In this document: piece after piece, positions 18,095 through 28,351 of the stretch
Position numbering within the stretch: position 1 is the first letter of the stretch
Layout: each line of letters begins with the position of its first letter
Assembly (NCBI GenBank): GCA_002102555.1
Contig: MCFL01000199.1
Coordinates: 1-44,060 of the forward strand
DNA length: 44,060 nt
Origin: Catenaria anguillulae PL171
Taxonomy: Eukaryota > Blastocladiomycota > Blastocladiomycetes > Blastocladiales > Catenariaceae
Reading direction: 5' to 3'
Position numbers and translations under genes: made by a program
Notes under the pieces: generated by a model
The model's database searches: none
What the model was told of the DNA's origin: nothing
Seen by the model: only the letters and a program-made list of their open reading frames with translations

Positions 18095-20782
18095 TGTGTG
18101 AGTGTGGTGGGATTTTCATGGGAATGTGAGTGAGCTGCTTCATCATACCGCTTGGTGAGGGAAGGGGATGGTCTCTCCCTTTATTAATTCAAGCATGATG
18201 ATTGCTTCGGCGAGACAGACCACGAGTTGAGTATGCGTGGGCCAACCCGTCCCCAACGCACGACCTGAAAGATAGGCTGGCGTAAGGTAGATGAAGGGAT
18301 ATGAGCAATGTCTGGGCTGGCTGGAAGCGATAACGACTGCAGCAACGATGGCGTGTGGTCGGTTTGCATACCTGTTTCACGCTGATCAGTAATATAGATT
18401 GGTGATTGTGTTTCAAATCTGTCAATTCATGCTGTCATCAACCCAACCGCTTGTGGAGCTTCAATTACCGAGCCAAGATCGGCCGGTATGTACTTACTTG
18501 TACTTACTTTTGAGTCTATGTAGGATGAAGCCGATCCATGCCACCTTATGGATCACAGATGAAATGCACACAATCCCCATGGCCATTTGTGTGTGTCTCA
18601 CTCGCAGTCTTGCTCGCACTTGATCATTGTTTGAGTCATCGATCTGCCGAATCCAGCCCGTTTTAACAGCATGCAATGGAGGAAGCTGCCTGGTCATGGA
18701 TTGCAGTATTTATTGGAGACAGAATGAATTCCGTCGCCTCCTTTCTCTGCAACTTTGCATCAGATACGTCAAACTGTTTTACATTTCTGTCAAGTCCGTC
18801 CAAACGCAGCCAATCGCCATGATGCTCAAGCGCCGAAACAGGTTGATGCAAATCATCGGAGCCCGATTCGGTTCCATTAGACTTGCCCTTCATATGTATT
18901 GACCATCGTCACGATAATGCCGCCGCCCAGTAGAGGTTGTGGTTGGTTTCATTTCACTCCGATGCAGCTTTCAGCTTTGCAGACCACATCCGAAGTGCTG
19001 CCTATCGAAAAGTTAATTCAACGGCGTTGAGTCATTGCAGGCACCCACGTACTCGCCAACCCGAGTCTGTATGCGTTGTGTGAGCGCATGCATGCATGCA
19101 TATGCATGTGAGGCTGACGGCGGCAGCTGCTGAGCTATTGAGATGCTGAAATGCTGATGGCCAGATCGTTTGTCTCACATGGATGCCAAGAGATCGCCAT
19201 GGAAGGCGGTGAATGATTGCGATCGATCCTAAAGAGGGATCGAGATATCTGCACGTGTTTGCGGCACTGAAATCAAGGCTTGGCTGTGTGGTCACTGGAC
19301 CCAGGACCCGAGTTTTGCCATTGTTGTTCGCGTTCCTGGTTTTGCCGATGCTTGGTTCAGGCACGAGCACCTGGGCGGCTGGCGGAAGAAGGAGAAGGGC
19401 GAGTGAGCACCATTTTTTCGATTTCAAACTTTCGCCCAGAAATGCAACTCCGAAAGAACCCGATGCCCTGCCAATCTCGTACAAAAGGGCGGCAGGGTCC
19501 CTCGCAACAGCACACCGACCACGACCCCTGCCCATCAGAGCTGCCAGACACACGCGTCCGGCCAGCATTCCGTTGCTGCGCTATCCTTTTGCTTGCCTCC
19601 TTGGAGCAAGTGCCGAGTCAAGTCGTCCCTTTCCTCGTCCGCTCTACGTCCGCAGCTGCACCCGTTTTCGTCCAGCTTGTCGCCGGCCTTTGTTTGACCT
19701 CTGACTCGACCTCCTTCGTTTCTTGGAGTCGCTCGCAATTGCATTCCGCTTCACTTTCACCATTTTCCCTCTCTTGCCCAAGCAACCAACCATGCCACTC
19801 ACTTTTGCCATCATCACCATGGCCTCCACACCCGATTTCGCCCGTCTCGACGATCCCAGTGTCCGCTTGCCTGGTCCGCCCCTTTGATTTCCCTCTGTTC
19901 TCTGTGCTGCGTTCCAGTATCATTACCACCCAACCCAATCCCCCACAATCCCAAGCGGTCACTCGCAAGTCAAGACGGTTACGTGCCGATCGTTGGCGGC
20001 ATTGTGCTTCGCATTTCCCTTCCGTGCTCGTGCCCGCACTTGATTGATTGATTGACTCATTCATTCATCAGCCGACGATAGTGCTCTTCCACTGCTCATT
20101 TGCTTGCAATTTCGTCGTTGCGAGCGAGTGAAAATGTGGGTGCACATCGTGGTGCTCGGTGGTGATCAGTCCATTTGTCGTCATTGTCATGGTCGGGTTT
20201 CGTGCGGAGTGAGTGTGTCTCACTTGCAACCAACCAGCGGTTTAGGTCCTTGCGTACCTCCCGTCACTTGCTGGTTTCCACCCCTCCAAAAATCTCTTGT
20301 GTACTTCGCCACCGTTCGTCTACTTGGTGAATTGCGCGCGCGATCTCCCCATCCTTCCTACCCGCATCTTCCATGCGATCTCCAATCTCTGTTGTATGCC
20401 GTGCCTTGTTTCTGGTTTGTCTTCTTGTTCTTTCCTCGTTTCCTCCCGTCTGTCCTTGGGCACGTCAATGGGCCTGTTTGGTACACCCCCTGTTCTCGAA
20501 TGTCGTCCAAAAAAAAACAAAACAAAACAAAAAAAAAAGTCAGCGGCATTCGCTTGCATCCTGGTTTCTGTCTTTATATCCTTTCTTTTGCATTTCCCTC
20601 GTTTTCTTTCAGTACCACTCTTGCCCTCACTTCTCTGTGTTGGATGTCGTGTGGTGTGTGTGTGCGTGTAAGTCGTTGTTGTCTTTCTGCGCCCGCTACC
20701 AACCAAGTCCTCTGTGCCTTGGTGGATTCCGTCGTATGCTCAGCGATGTGCAACCCCGAAAACAACCCAAACCCCCCCACCC
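18095..20782. other. long intergenic/leader region upstream of the bZIP gene
   Basis: About 2.7 kb without a convincing gene. From about 19.6 kb to 20.8 kb the plus strand is strongly C/T-rich, as expected of a long promoter or 5' leader for the bZIP gene. It includes a broken A-run (20511-20538), several ATGs that open short frames, and a GCATGCATGC-type palindromic tract at 19087-19108. Open frames of up to 255 codons (for example 19280-20047 and 20104-20868) exist, but they have skewed, non-protein-like composition and overlap each other in different frames. A small undetected gene or noncoding RNA cannot be excluded. Confidence 0.5.
18179..18186 (-). promoter_or_regulatory. TATA-like element of secreted paralogue 4
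   Basis: The minus strand reads AATTAATAAAGGG about 85 bp upstream of the ATG at 18094, at nearly the same distance as the element of paralogue 2. Short AT-rich match only. Confidence 0.4.
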
Positions 20783-20786
20783 ATGA
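20736..20786 (+). promoter_or_regulatory. upstream ORF overlapping the bZIP start (ATGA)
   Basis: A 16-codon frame starts ATGCTCAGCGATGTG and its TGA stop at 20784-20786 overlaps the main start codon at 20783 as ATGA. Such an arrangement can allow termination followed by reinitiation. Translational control through upstream ORFs is well known for GCN4/CPC1-type bZIP genes. Whether this leader is transcribed unspliced is unknown. Confidence 0.4.
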
Positions 20787-22216
20787 ATCATCAAGCAACT
20801 CGTATCATTACTCCCGATTTCTGTCTCCGCGTCTCCGGTTCGTTCGTCCATTTGCTTGCTGCCTTTGACACGCGACTTGACTTGAAGCTGACGCGCCTCT
20901 TGCATGCAAACAACCACAAAACAGATTCGGTTAGCGTACCCTTTGGCTCTGGCTCTACCCCATCTGCTCTCTTTCCAAAGTCCCTGTTGTCTCTCCCGCT
21001 GGTCCCGCGACCAGCCCAAGCAACGACAACTGCGGAACACCTCAACGTGGCCTCGTCGCCGCCTCCTGCATCGATTGCCACTCCGTCTCCACCGCTTGCA
21101 GCCGCCCAGCACGTCCCCGCAGCGGACGGGCAATGGCTTGCATTGTTCCCACATCCAAGTTCGATCGATTTCGACTTCAACTCATTCCATCAATCGTTTT
21201 CCTCCCCACCTCCTCATCAACCTCCCACCCAACTTGTGGCACCACCGCCCACGTCCTTCCCCGGCCTGGCCGCACCATTCACGCTCGACCGGTTCCTTGC
21301 GAACCCGGCGGCCGAGGACTCAAGCAAATGCCCGTCCACCAAGGCTGGCACCACCGAGCCTGACGCGCTCTTCAACTGGGCCTTGGACGTTGCATGTGGT
21401 GCCGACCCGATCCAGCAATGGACATTTATCACGTCCACGTCGGCGCCGCCGTCGCCCGTGCCGTCGCTCGAACTTTGCGCCGCCACTTCTGGTCGTGCAT
21501 TGTCCAAGTCACCGTCACCCTTTGACTTTGGCGCCGCTCCACCGGCCGACGCGACCTTGGTCGTGTCACCATCTTCGTGGTCGTCAGCAACCAGCTCGGC
21601 AGCAGCAGCGCCCCTCCAGTCGCCGCCGCCAATGTCGCTCGACGCGCTCGACCAGCTATTTCTCGATGCGACCGCCAACGTTGTGGCTGCACCCGCGCCG
21701 GCAGCACCCGCAACGTCGGCACCGGCCTTTATCATTCCCGTCCACAACGACTCTGCCTTGCCCGACCACATTGTCGTGTCGCCTGCGGCCGTATCGACCA
21801 AGCTTGAAGCACCGGCGACGACCCACCTCACTCTTGACGCCATCCTCGGATCAGCGTCGTCCATGCCCGCGCTGGACCTTCCGCCACCTGCCACGTCGTC
21901 ATCCTCGGCAAACCCCACCCCCACACGCAAGCGCAAGGCAAGTGCAGCCAGTCTGCCCGACCACCCGAACCCGCCACGGCCCGCCGACCCGGCACAAGCC
22001 AAGCGCCTGACCAATGCGCTGTCTGCGCGGCGGTCGCGAGCGCGAAAGCAAGCAAAGCTCGAGTACCTTGAGCGGCACGTTGGCGAGCTCGAGGACGTGA
22101 ATGCGCGGCTCAAGCGCCAGGTCGACTTGTTGCGGCGCAAGGTCGACGAGGGCAACAAGTTGGCTGCTCAAGGCCACCAGCACCTGGATGTGTTTGGTGG
22201 GTGTCGCGATGGGTGA
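20783..22216 (+). CDS. bZIP transcription factor, GCN4/CPC1-like
   Basis: The frame gives 477 aa from the first in-frame ATG (20783); it stays open upstream but without another ATG. The first ~400 residues are rich in Ser, Pro, Ala and Thr, with acidic/aromatic patches (SSIDFDFNSFHQSF, SLDALDQLFLDA, LTLDAILGS) that look like activation motifs. The C-terminus has a basic region (AKRLTNALSARRSRARK, ~406-422) with the N-x2-A-x2-R core, and a leucine zipper with leucines exactly every seven residues (heptad L's within YLERHVGELEDVNARLKRQ and on to LL). The R-R-S-R-A-R-K core is the GCN4/CPC1 type, which binds TGACTCA and activates amino-acid biosynthesis under starvation. Orthology with GCN4 is inferred from the basic region and C-terminal position alone. 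A first intron before 20930 is possible. Confidence 0.82.
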   Translation: MNHQATRIITPDFCLRVSGSFVHLLAAFDTRLDLKLTRLLHANNHKTDSVSVPFGSGSTPSALFPKSLLSLPLVPRPAQATTTAEHLNVASSPPPASIATPSPPLAAAQHVPAADGQWLALFPHPSSIDFDFNSFHQSFSSPPPHQPPTQLVAPPPTSFPGLAAPFTLDRFLANPAAEDSSKCPSTKAGTTEPDALFNWALDVACGADPIQQWTFITSTSAPPSPVPSLELCAATSGRALSKSPSPFDFGAAPPADATLVVSPSSWSSATSSAAAAPLQSPPPMSLDALDQLFLDATANVVAAPAPAAPATSAPAFIIPVHNDSALPDHIVVSPAAVSTKLEAPATTHLTLDAILGSASSMPALDLPPPATSSSSANPTPTRKRKASAASLPDHPNPPRPADPAQAKRLTNALSARRSRARKQAKLEYLERHVGELEDVNARLKRQVDLLRRKVDEGNKLAAQGHQHLDVFGGCRDG

Positions 22217-22506
22217 TTGGTTTGCTATGTCAGTTGAATACCTCATGCTCGATTTTTTTTTTTTTTCGACCTTTTGTTTTTGGTCAATGAATCCATTTCG
22301 TAGCCTTTTTCTTTTGCATCCAGCATGCATCCAGTGAGTCAAGAACACGATGAGCTGGTCTGGATTACATACATAGAAACTCCAGGACATCATCGATGGA
22401 AAAAATGTATGTTACCTTGTGACGGATAGGATATGGCATGCTAACGAGAAAGAGAAAAGAGAAGGACAAACGCTGCATCGTTGCGATTGCCAAAGCAGCC
22501 ATCAAG

Positions 22507-22977
22507 CTAAGCTGTTGTTGCTCCAGCCAAAAACTTGGCCCTACTCGCCTCAACCATAGCTGCGCGCCGCTGGGCGAGTTCTGGGTTGCGAATCCACGAG
22601 TGCCAGTTGCGCGGTCCACCCTGTGCGGAGGATGCCGAGGCAGATGCCGCAGCTGCAGCTGCGGGTAAATGAGCAGAGGAGGGAGCTGTGCGATTCCGCG
22701 CTGCGGTCACGGACGCAGATGTGGATGTGGATGTGGATGTGGATGACGATGATGTTGCCTGTTTGTGTCCACGGGCAAATGTGTGAGTGAATTGGCAGCC
22801 ACCATGCTAAAACGCACGAGATACGTACCGATGGGGCAGCAGATGCAGGAGCAGGACGCAACCGCCCCGCCAAGATGCGATCGACTGTGGCCTCGACGCT
22901 GCCTGTTTGGGCCAAATCCGCGCGGACAGCAGCGCGGTCCGCGTCTGGAAACAGGGCAAGGACTTGAGAAATCTGTA

Positions 22978-23025
<48 letters not shown>

Positions 23026-23240
23026 AAAAAAGAGACGAGCGTGAGTGAGCCTGCCTGCCTGTGCCATTCACTGGGTTGGGGGGGGGAGTGTCCAAGGGAC
23101 CAAGAACGCACCATTTCCTCGGATACAGGCCGCGGGGCACGGCTCGGCCGGGGAGCGTTGGATCCGCCGCCGGAAAAGAAAGACGCGGCGGCAAAGACCA
23201 TGACGAGGACAAAAAAGAGCGTGACGTTGTCCATGGACAT
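22507..23240 (-). CDS. membrane-anchored CUE-domain protein (CUE1-like)
   Basis: Exons 23112-23240, 22829-22972 and 22507-22758 give 174 aa. The N-terminus is a single membrane anchor (NVTLFFVLVMVFAAASFF). A basic linker and a CUE domain follow (QVLALFPDADRAAVRADL then TGSVEATVDRIL), matching the ubiquitin-binding three-helix pattern with its FP and terminal leucine motifs. After an Ala/Ser-rich linker, the C-terminus has LAQRRAAMVEASRAKFLA, reminiscent of the U7BR segment of Cue1 that recruits and activates the E2 enzyme Ubc7 in ER-associated degradation. This points to a role as an ER membrane adaptor for ubiquitylation. The first intron (22973-23111) contains a (GAAA)n repeat that on the coding strand forms its pyrimidine tract. 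The second exon junctions are phase 0. Confidence 0.78.
22977..23031. repeat. (GAAA)n microsatellite
   Basis: About 12 tandem GAAA units, the last part running into an A-run. The repeat lies inside the first intron of the CUE1-like gene, immediately next to its 3' splice site. Read on the coding strand it is TTTC repeated. Confidence 0.95.
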
Positions 23241-23735
23241 GATTGGGGGGTGGAGGATGTGTTCTGTGAGAGTGTGCCGACAAAGCGATACAGAGTGTGG
23301 GGTCACCAGTCAGCAACAGCAAAAGCAACAGCGCTGGGCATGGTGTTGAGAGAAGTCCATCATGGGATCGGCGCGGCAGGGCGAAGCGGGGCGAGGAACC
23401 CGGCACGATAGTGAAAGGTGTGGAGACATGGTCCGCACATACATTGCGCAAAGTGAGGTCGAAATCAAGGTGAACGCTGTAGTGAGTCTTGATAAATATC
23501 CATCCATGGATTGAAATTTGAAATGAAGATTGATCTCAGCACTTGCCAATATGTGGATTGCCGCGGGTTTCGCGGTTTTTGTGTTAACCAACCAACCGAC
23601 CATCCACTCAAGGGCAAAAGTGGCGTCACATGCCACTTCACTACAATTTCGCGGGATTTCGAATTTCAGAGCGGTAAAGTTCATATGTAATATATACTGG
23701 TATGTAGAAACGAAAGTAACAGTGTTCAATCAATA
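23241..23735. other. promoter region interrupted by the transposon
   Basis: About 500 bp upstream of the CUE gene up to the transposon. No gene is visible. A 7-bp inverted repeat (AAGTGGC...GCCACTT, near 23618-23638) is present. Before insertion this DNA together with 28233-28351 formed one divergent intergenic region of about 610 bp. Confidence 0.5.
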
Positions 23736-23767
23736 TGGTGCCATCAGGTTCAAACTGACAGGTTTTT
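23736..23767 (+). repeat. left terminal inverted repeat of the transposon
   Basis: 32 bp starting TGGTGCCATCAGGTTC. It is identical to the reverse complement of 28199-28230. An imperfect extension follows, with ACGCGTC at about 23783 and CACGTGAT at about 23795. Confidence 0.95.
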
Positions 23768-24444
23768 GGAGGGGGGTGGACGCGTCCAGACCACGTGATC
23801 ACGGACCCGATGAACAGCCCACACCTCCGGTCACACAGGGGACTTAAAGGGGTTCTAGAGCACACTGGAACAGTCGGTTTGGCTTGAAAATCGGGGTTCT
23901 CGAAGAGATCAGTATGAACTTTCATCCACTTGGCGGGATTTCGATTTCCGTGGCTGGTTGGGGAGAAATGGGCAAAAACATGAGCCCAGACAGATCCAGC
24001 CATTTCGGGCCGGTTCTTGCAGAAAGTTAGGAATTTTTCTTGCGCCAAATGAAGGCGGAGGCTTGCGACAGACCATCGATGCAGGATTTGGCAGCTGAAG
24101 GCGTGGCGGCTTCGGGAGTTGGGCAAACAAAGCTGACGGCCGCGTTTCCTGCCCTCCTTCAGCATTCTGCCTCTTGCTCCTTGCCCGCCAGAGCAATAAC
24201 GAACCAATTCACGCCAGCCGCCGCACGGACGGGAAGGCCATGGAACCCGTCCGATCATCCCTCGCTCGATGCTGTGGTTCCCTCTTCGCGGCCGCGGCTG
24301 CTGCCCCGTCGCTCACGTCAACGCGCAAACACCGAGTTCCGTAAGACTTCAGTCTCTCCCGTCGCCCCCCCCCCTCGCTTTGCGTCCGCATATTGCGTAT
24401 GTTTTCCCTTGTCTTGACGTCCATGCCATCGACACCATCGCACG

Positions 24445-27400
24445 ATGACTGATCCTGTTTCAAATGGCCCGCTTCGTCGCAAACGCCTCGCCGAGAATGC
24501 CGAGACGGACTCCGCAGACGGCCCATCGTTGACCAAACGACGCAATGCCAGTCGAGCCCATCAAGCGCCCAAGAGCACCAAAAAGAAGCGTAAGGGGAAT
24601 GGCAAGAAAGACTGGGCGATCGCCCGTCCTCGCATCAATGGGCGGTATGTGTCTTACGAGGAGTATGCCGAACACCACGGCCTGGACATCAACTCGACTA
24701 TCGAGGCTTTCCGTCCCGCCAAGGCCATGAAGTGCGATCCTTCTGCCTCCGGTCAGAACGACGCAAGTGGCGACGACCCTGGCGCCCCCATACCAAGTTC
24801 GAACGCGGATCCTGGGTCTTCCGACAACCAAGAAAACACGCCCTTCCCCTGCGACGAGAGACGTCGCAACGACTCTTTGCCCGCGTTCGAGGAAGTCGTC
24901 CACTCAGATCCAGCGCCCTCGGGTTCACCCTCCCTCGCACATTCTCTTTCTGGCACCTTCTGCTCCCCCGACGTGGCTGACATGAACATGGCAAGCTCCG
25001 AGGCTGCCGGCCAAGGTTCGAACAACGCATTTCTGTTGGGCTCATCTGCTTTGCTTTCAAACTGACTTTTCAGTCTGTGCCGTTTGCTCAGCAGGGGTGG
25101 CTCAAGTCACTCATCATGCTCAACCGTATGCATCCAACGGTCTTCTCCAGCCGCAAGCCCCGTTCCCTCTCCTGTACGCCCCATGCCCTCTTTCGCACGT
25201 GGACCCCGATGCCCTTCTGCAGCTTCCGGAACTCTCCAAGGTCATTGCCTCTCTTTCGCGTCTGCACTGGGATTGGCTCATGAAGCGTTTGTTGCACGCC
25301 CGTTCATTGAATGATGCGTCAAGGGTCATTCGCACGGTTGTCCAGAAACTGGCTCCACAGCATCCCGATCTGTCGACTGCCATCACCTTGTCCGCCGTTG
25401 GCCTTGCTTTTCTCCGCCTGGCAGCCGAACCTGATCAACCCGGCCATGACGCAGAGCACAAGTTCTCCTCTTTCATGCAATCCTTTCGTGGGCCAGCACT
25501 TGCCTGCCAACCATCGCTGCATCAAGCCGCCACGTCCACCGACCCATTGCCTGCGCCAACAGCAACGCCAACTGCAACCCAGCCACCTGCTCAGCTCCAG
25601 CAACCACATGCCGAGCCTTCCCCACAGCTGGCACCTGGGCGGGTGTCCCGCACTGTCACCCCGAGCCAAACTCCGTCCCGCGCTCGCCGAGTCAGCCTCA
25701 AGCGAGAGGTCACGGCTGCCAAAGTCCTCGCTGGCACGCTCGCCGATGTGAAGAGCCGACCCCGGCGGCGCAAGCACCATCCTCGTCACCTCGATCGGAT
25801 CCTGGCTCTCCGCTGGTAGGCCCACCTTGTGTCGACGGGTTTGACTCGCTCGCAGGCTTCGGCCGTCGTCTCCAGTGTCCACTTTGGTCACGACGCCAAG
25901 GATTCGACCCGCCCTGCTCGCAACACCAACGCGTCCTGGCGAGAGTTCGAAGCGAAGGGCGCATTGGACCCTGGGCTCTGTCATCGCCCTCGTAAGCGGC
26001 GCCCCAGCAAGGATCCGATCTATTCCACTGACTTCGTTGAGCGCGCCAAGGCCAAGATGATCGAGCTCACGTCCGACAAGAGGAACCCCGGCCTTGTTTG
26101 GCGCAAATTGCAAGCGTGGATCAATGGTGAGCTGCTGACTCTCTTGTCTGCAATCGTCGGAGCGCCTGTTGCGCCAGATGCCCGCTGTGTTAGGCGGTCC
26201 GAGTACCAAGTCAAGCGGTACATGAAGTTTCTCGGATACCAGTACATGGCCGATGTCAAAGGCGCTTACACCGATGGGCATGATCGTCCTGACGTGGTGG
26301 CTGACCGCAACAAGTTCATTGAGCAGTGGCGGGCCTTGGAGCATCGGATGCCGTGGGTTTGGGAGGGCGTGATCAACGACGACGAGGACTTGCCAATTCA
26401 AGTGGATCCAGCCTCCATTGACGTGATCGAAGAGCGCACCAATGGGTCGCGGCGGGTTTCAGCAATGGTTTACCCAAACCTTCCTGCCGGCACCAAGTAT
26501 CTCGTTCCATGTTTCCAAGACGAGACGACTTTTCACGCAAATGATGGGGCACGCCGTCGCTGGCGCAAAAAAGGCATGTTCATGCTCATGAGCAAGAGCC
26601 GAGGCGCCGCAATCATGGTGTCTGGCTACACATGCCCATGCCATGGTGAGGTGGCATCTTTGCGCAAGACCCTCGAAGTTGGCAAGAACAAGGACGGCTA
26701 CTACGACGGCAAGAAGTTCATGGCGCATTTCGAGACTGTCGTCGAGGAGTTCAAGAAGCTCCACCCTCCCGTGCGTGGTCGTGAGGTCGAACCATTGTTT
26801 GTCTTTGACAATGCGGCCGGCCACAAGTGTTTCAAGCCAGACGCCCTGGTCGCCAGCCGTGTTGCGCTTAATGTTGGCGGGCAGCAGCCTAAGATGCGTT
26901 CAACGGTTTGGTACTCGACTGATGGTGACGGTGAACAAGTTGAACATCGCCAGTCTTTGGTTGTCGAGGACAATTCGCACGGCCCAGAGAACAAGGGAAA
27001 ACCCAAGGGCGCCATGCTCATTTTGCAGGAGCGCGGTCTTTGGCCTGCTGGGGGTCTCAAGCTGGTTTGTGCCAAGCTCAAGTCCAACCCTGACTTCATC
27101 CCGTGTCGGCAGCACATACAAGAAGGCCGAACCCCGCCGTCCAATAACTGTTGCGCGCGCCGCGTTTTGGAGCTGCAGCCGGACTTTGCCAACGAAGTGT
27201 CTTGGCTTGAGGAAGTGTGCCGGCAGCATGGGATCCTACTGCTGTACACTCCCAAGTTCCACCCGGAGCTCAATCGTACGTGCTTCGCCTTCCTCTGGCT
27301 CACTCTATGACAAAGCCCACTTGTTCTGCTGATTTGCTGTCATTGCCGTTTTTTTTTTCAGCCATTGAGCGCAAATGGGGTGCCGCCAAACGCTTCGCGC

Positions 27401-27798
27401 GGGATAATTGCAGCTACTCCCTTACCGCGCTGCGTGCCGTCATCCCACAGGCTCTGGATTCTGTCCGCCTGTATCTCTCCCGCCGCTTCCATGAGAAATC
27501 ATTGCGGTACATGGCCATCTACGAGGCTGTCCGGTGCAGTGCTCCCCTCGCCGACCTCATTTGCCGCACCTACCGGTCACACCGTCGCGTGAGCGACACC
27601 ACCATGGAGGGTGCAATCCGCAAAGCGGCCGAGCGCAATCCCGAGCAGAAGCAGGCGTTGCTGGCGTTGCTTGACCCGGAGCAATCACAACTTTCCCACT
27701 CCATTACGTTGTTTGGTGCAGGTGGTGACGATGCCGGTGAAGAAGAGGCTGGTGAGGATGAAGACGATGGTGATGAAGGTTGGGAAGATGCTGATTGA
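24445..27798 (+). CDS. DDE transposase (Tc1/mariner-like, large fungal type)
   Basis: Exons 24445-25015, 25074-25815, 25876-27275 and 27362-27798 join in phases 1, 2 and 1 to 1049 aa. The introns are 58, 60 and 86 nt with GT...AG ends and CTGAC/TTGAC-like branch sites. The N-terminus is lysine/arginine-rich (KKKRKGNGKK, a probable nuclear signal), followed by a long low-complexity region that may bind the repeats. The catalytic domain has D653 (CFQDETTFHAND), D749 (LFVFDNAAGHK) and E907 (ELNPIERKWGAAK, assembled across the last intron). That gives about 95 and 157 residues between the acids, much more than the 34 of classic mariner. The pattern fits, from memory, the large basidiomycete-type transposases with FDQSSAH and ELNPIE motifs. 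The tail is acidic. All catalytic residues are present. Confidence 0.9.
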
Positions 27799-28198
27799 TG
27801 GCCTCTATGGCTCTCGTACGTTTTTCTTTTTTCCGTTTTTCTCTTCTTTGCCCGCTTTTTTTGGTGATTTGTGTCTTGCTGCCTGGTTGCATATTTATTG
27901 CCAAATGCATGGTTGAGTCAGTTTCGCTCCAGTCGTGTTTCGTCCGTTGTTATGTGTGAAGACAAGTTCCCAGATGAGCTTGGCCTAGCATTCATCACTG
28001 TGCGCAGCTTTGCCGATCCGCCTCCTCAAAAATCGGGCAAACCCCCCAAGTGCTTTGATGTCATGCGACCAAAAATCATTTTGCTTAAGGTTTTTTGGTG
28101 GCAAAGTGGCTGGCTTCTCTTATCCAAAGTGAGGTAGCCACTCTGTCTTCATTCACCGGCACTGACCCCATCACGTGAACTGAGGACAAGACGCGTCA

Positions 28199-28230
28199 AA
28201 AAACCTGTCAGTTTGAACCTGATGGCACCA
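28199..28230 (-). repeat. right terminal inverted repeat of the transposon
   Basis: 32 bp ending GAACCTGATGGCACCA, the exact reverse complement of 23736-23767, followed by the TA duplication at 28231-28232. The mirrored ACGCGTC and CACGTGA motifs lie just inside (about 28172-28197). Confidence 0.95.
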
Positions 28231-28351
28231 TACAACCATTATCACTGTATTTTGACAACAGACTCTACGTATACTCAAACTCAATACTCGATACTCGATG
28301 CAACTTGCCTCCCGCTCATTGTGACCAACCATCAACATCGACTTTTGCCAA

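Larger units (their letters stand above)
23736..28230 (+). mobile_element. Tc1/mariner-related DNA transposon, complete-looking
   Basis: The element is 4495 bp long. It is bounded by perfect 32-bp terminal inverted repeats beginning TGGTGCCATCAGG and flanked by TA on both sides (23734-23735 and 28231-28232), the target duplication of the IS630/Tc1/mariner group. It encodes one long four-exon DDE transposase gene on the plus strand with no interrupting stop. Subterminal regions carry additional short motifs in mirrored order (ACGCGTC, then CACGTGAT). Intact frame, intact splice sites and identical ends suggest a recent insertion that may still be functional. The element sits between the divergent CUE1-like and sugar transporter genes. 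Confidence 0.92.

Noticed and set aside
19280-20047. 255-codon plus-strand frame in the long intergenic region
   Set aside because: Ser/Pro/Leu-rich, overlaps another open frame on the same strand, no motif; more likely a pyrimidine-rich promoter or leader.
20104-20868. 254-codon plus-strand frame in the bZIP leader
   Set aside because: It spans a C/T-rich tract and an A-run (encoding a Lys/Gln run), overlaps the bZIP start in another frame, and has no recognisable domain or stable composition.
21217-22158. 313-codon minus-strand frame opposite the bZIP gene
   Set aside because: Antisense shadow of the Ser/Pro/Ala-rich bZIP coding sequence; no conserved motif.
22765-23349. 194-codon plus-strand frame with a KKERKKERKK repeat
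   Set aside because: The repeat is simply the (GAAA)n microsatellite read as protein; the minus-strand CUE1-like gene explains the region.
23736-23767. tRNA B-box-like string (GGTTCAAAC) in the transposon inverted repeat
   Set aside because: No A box at the right distance and no cloverleaf; the string is part of the terminal inverted repeat at both ends.
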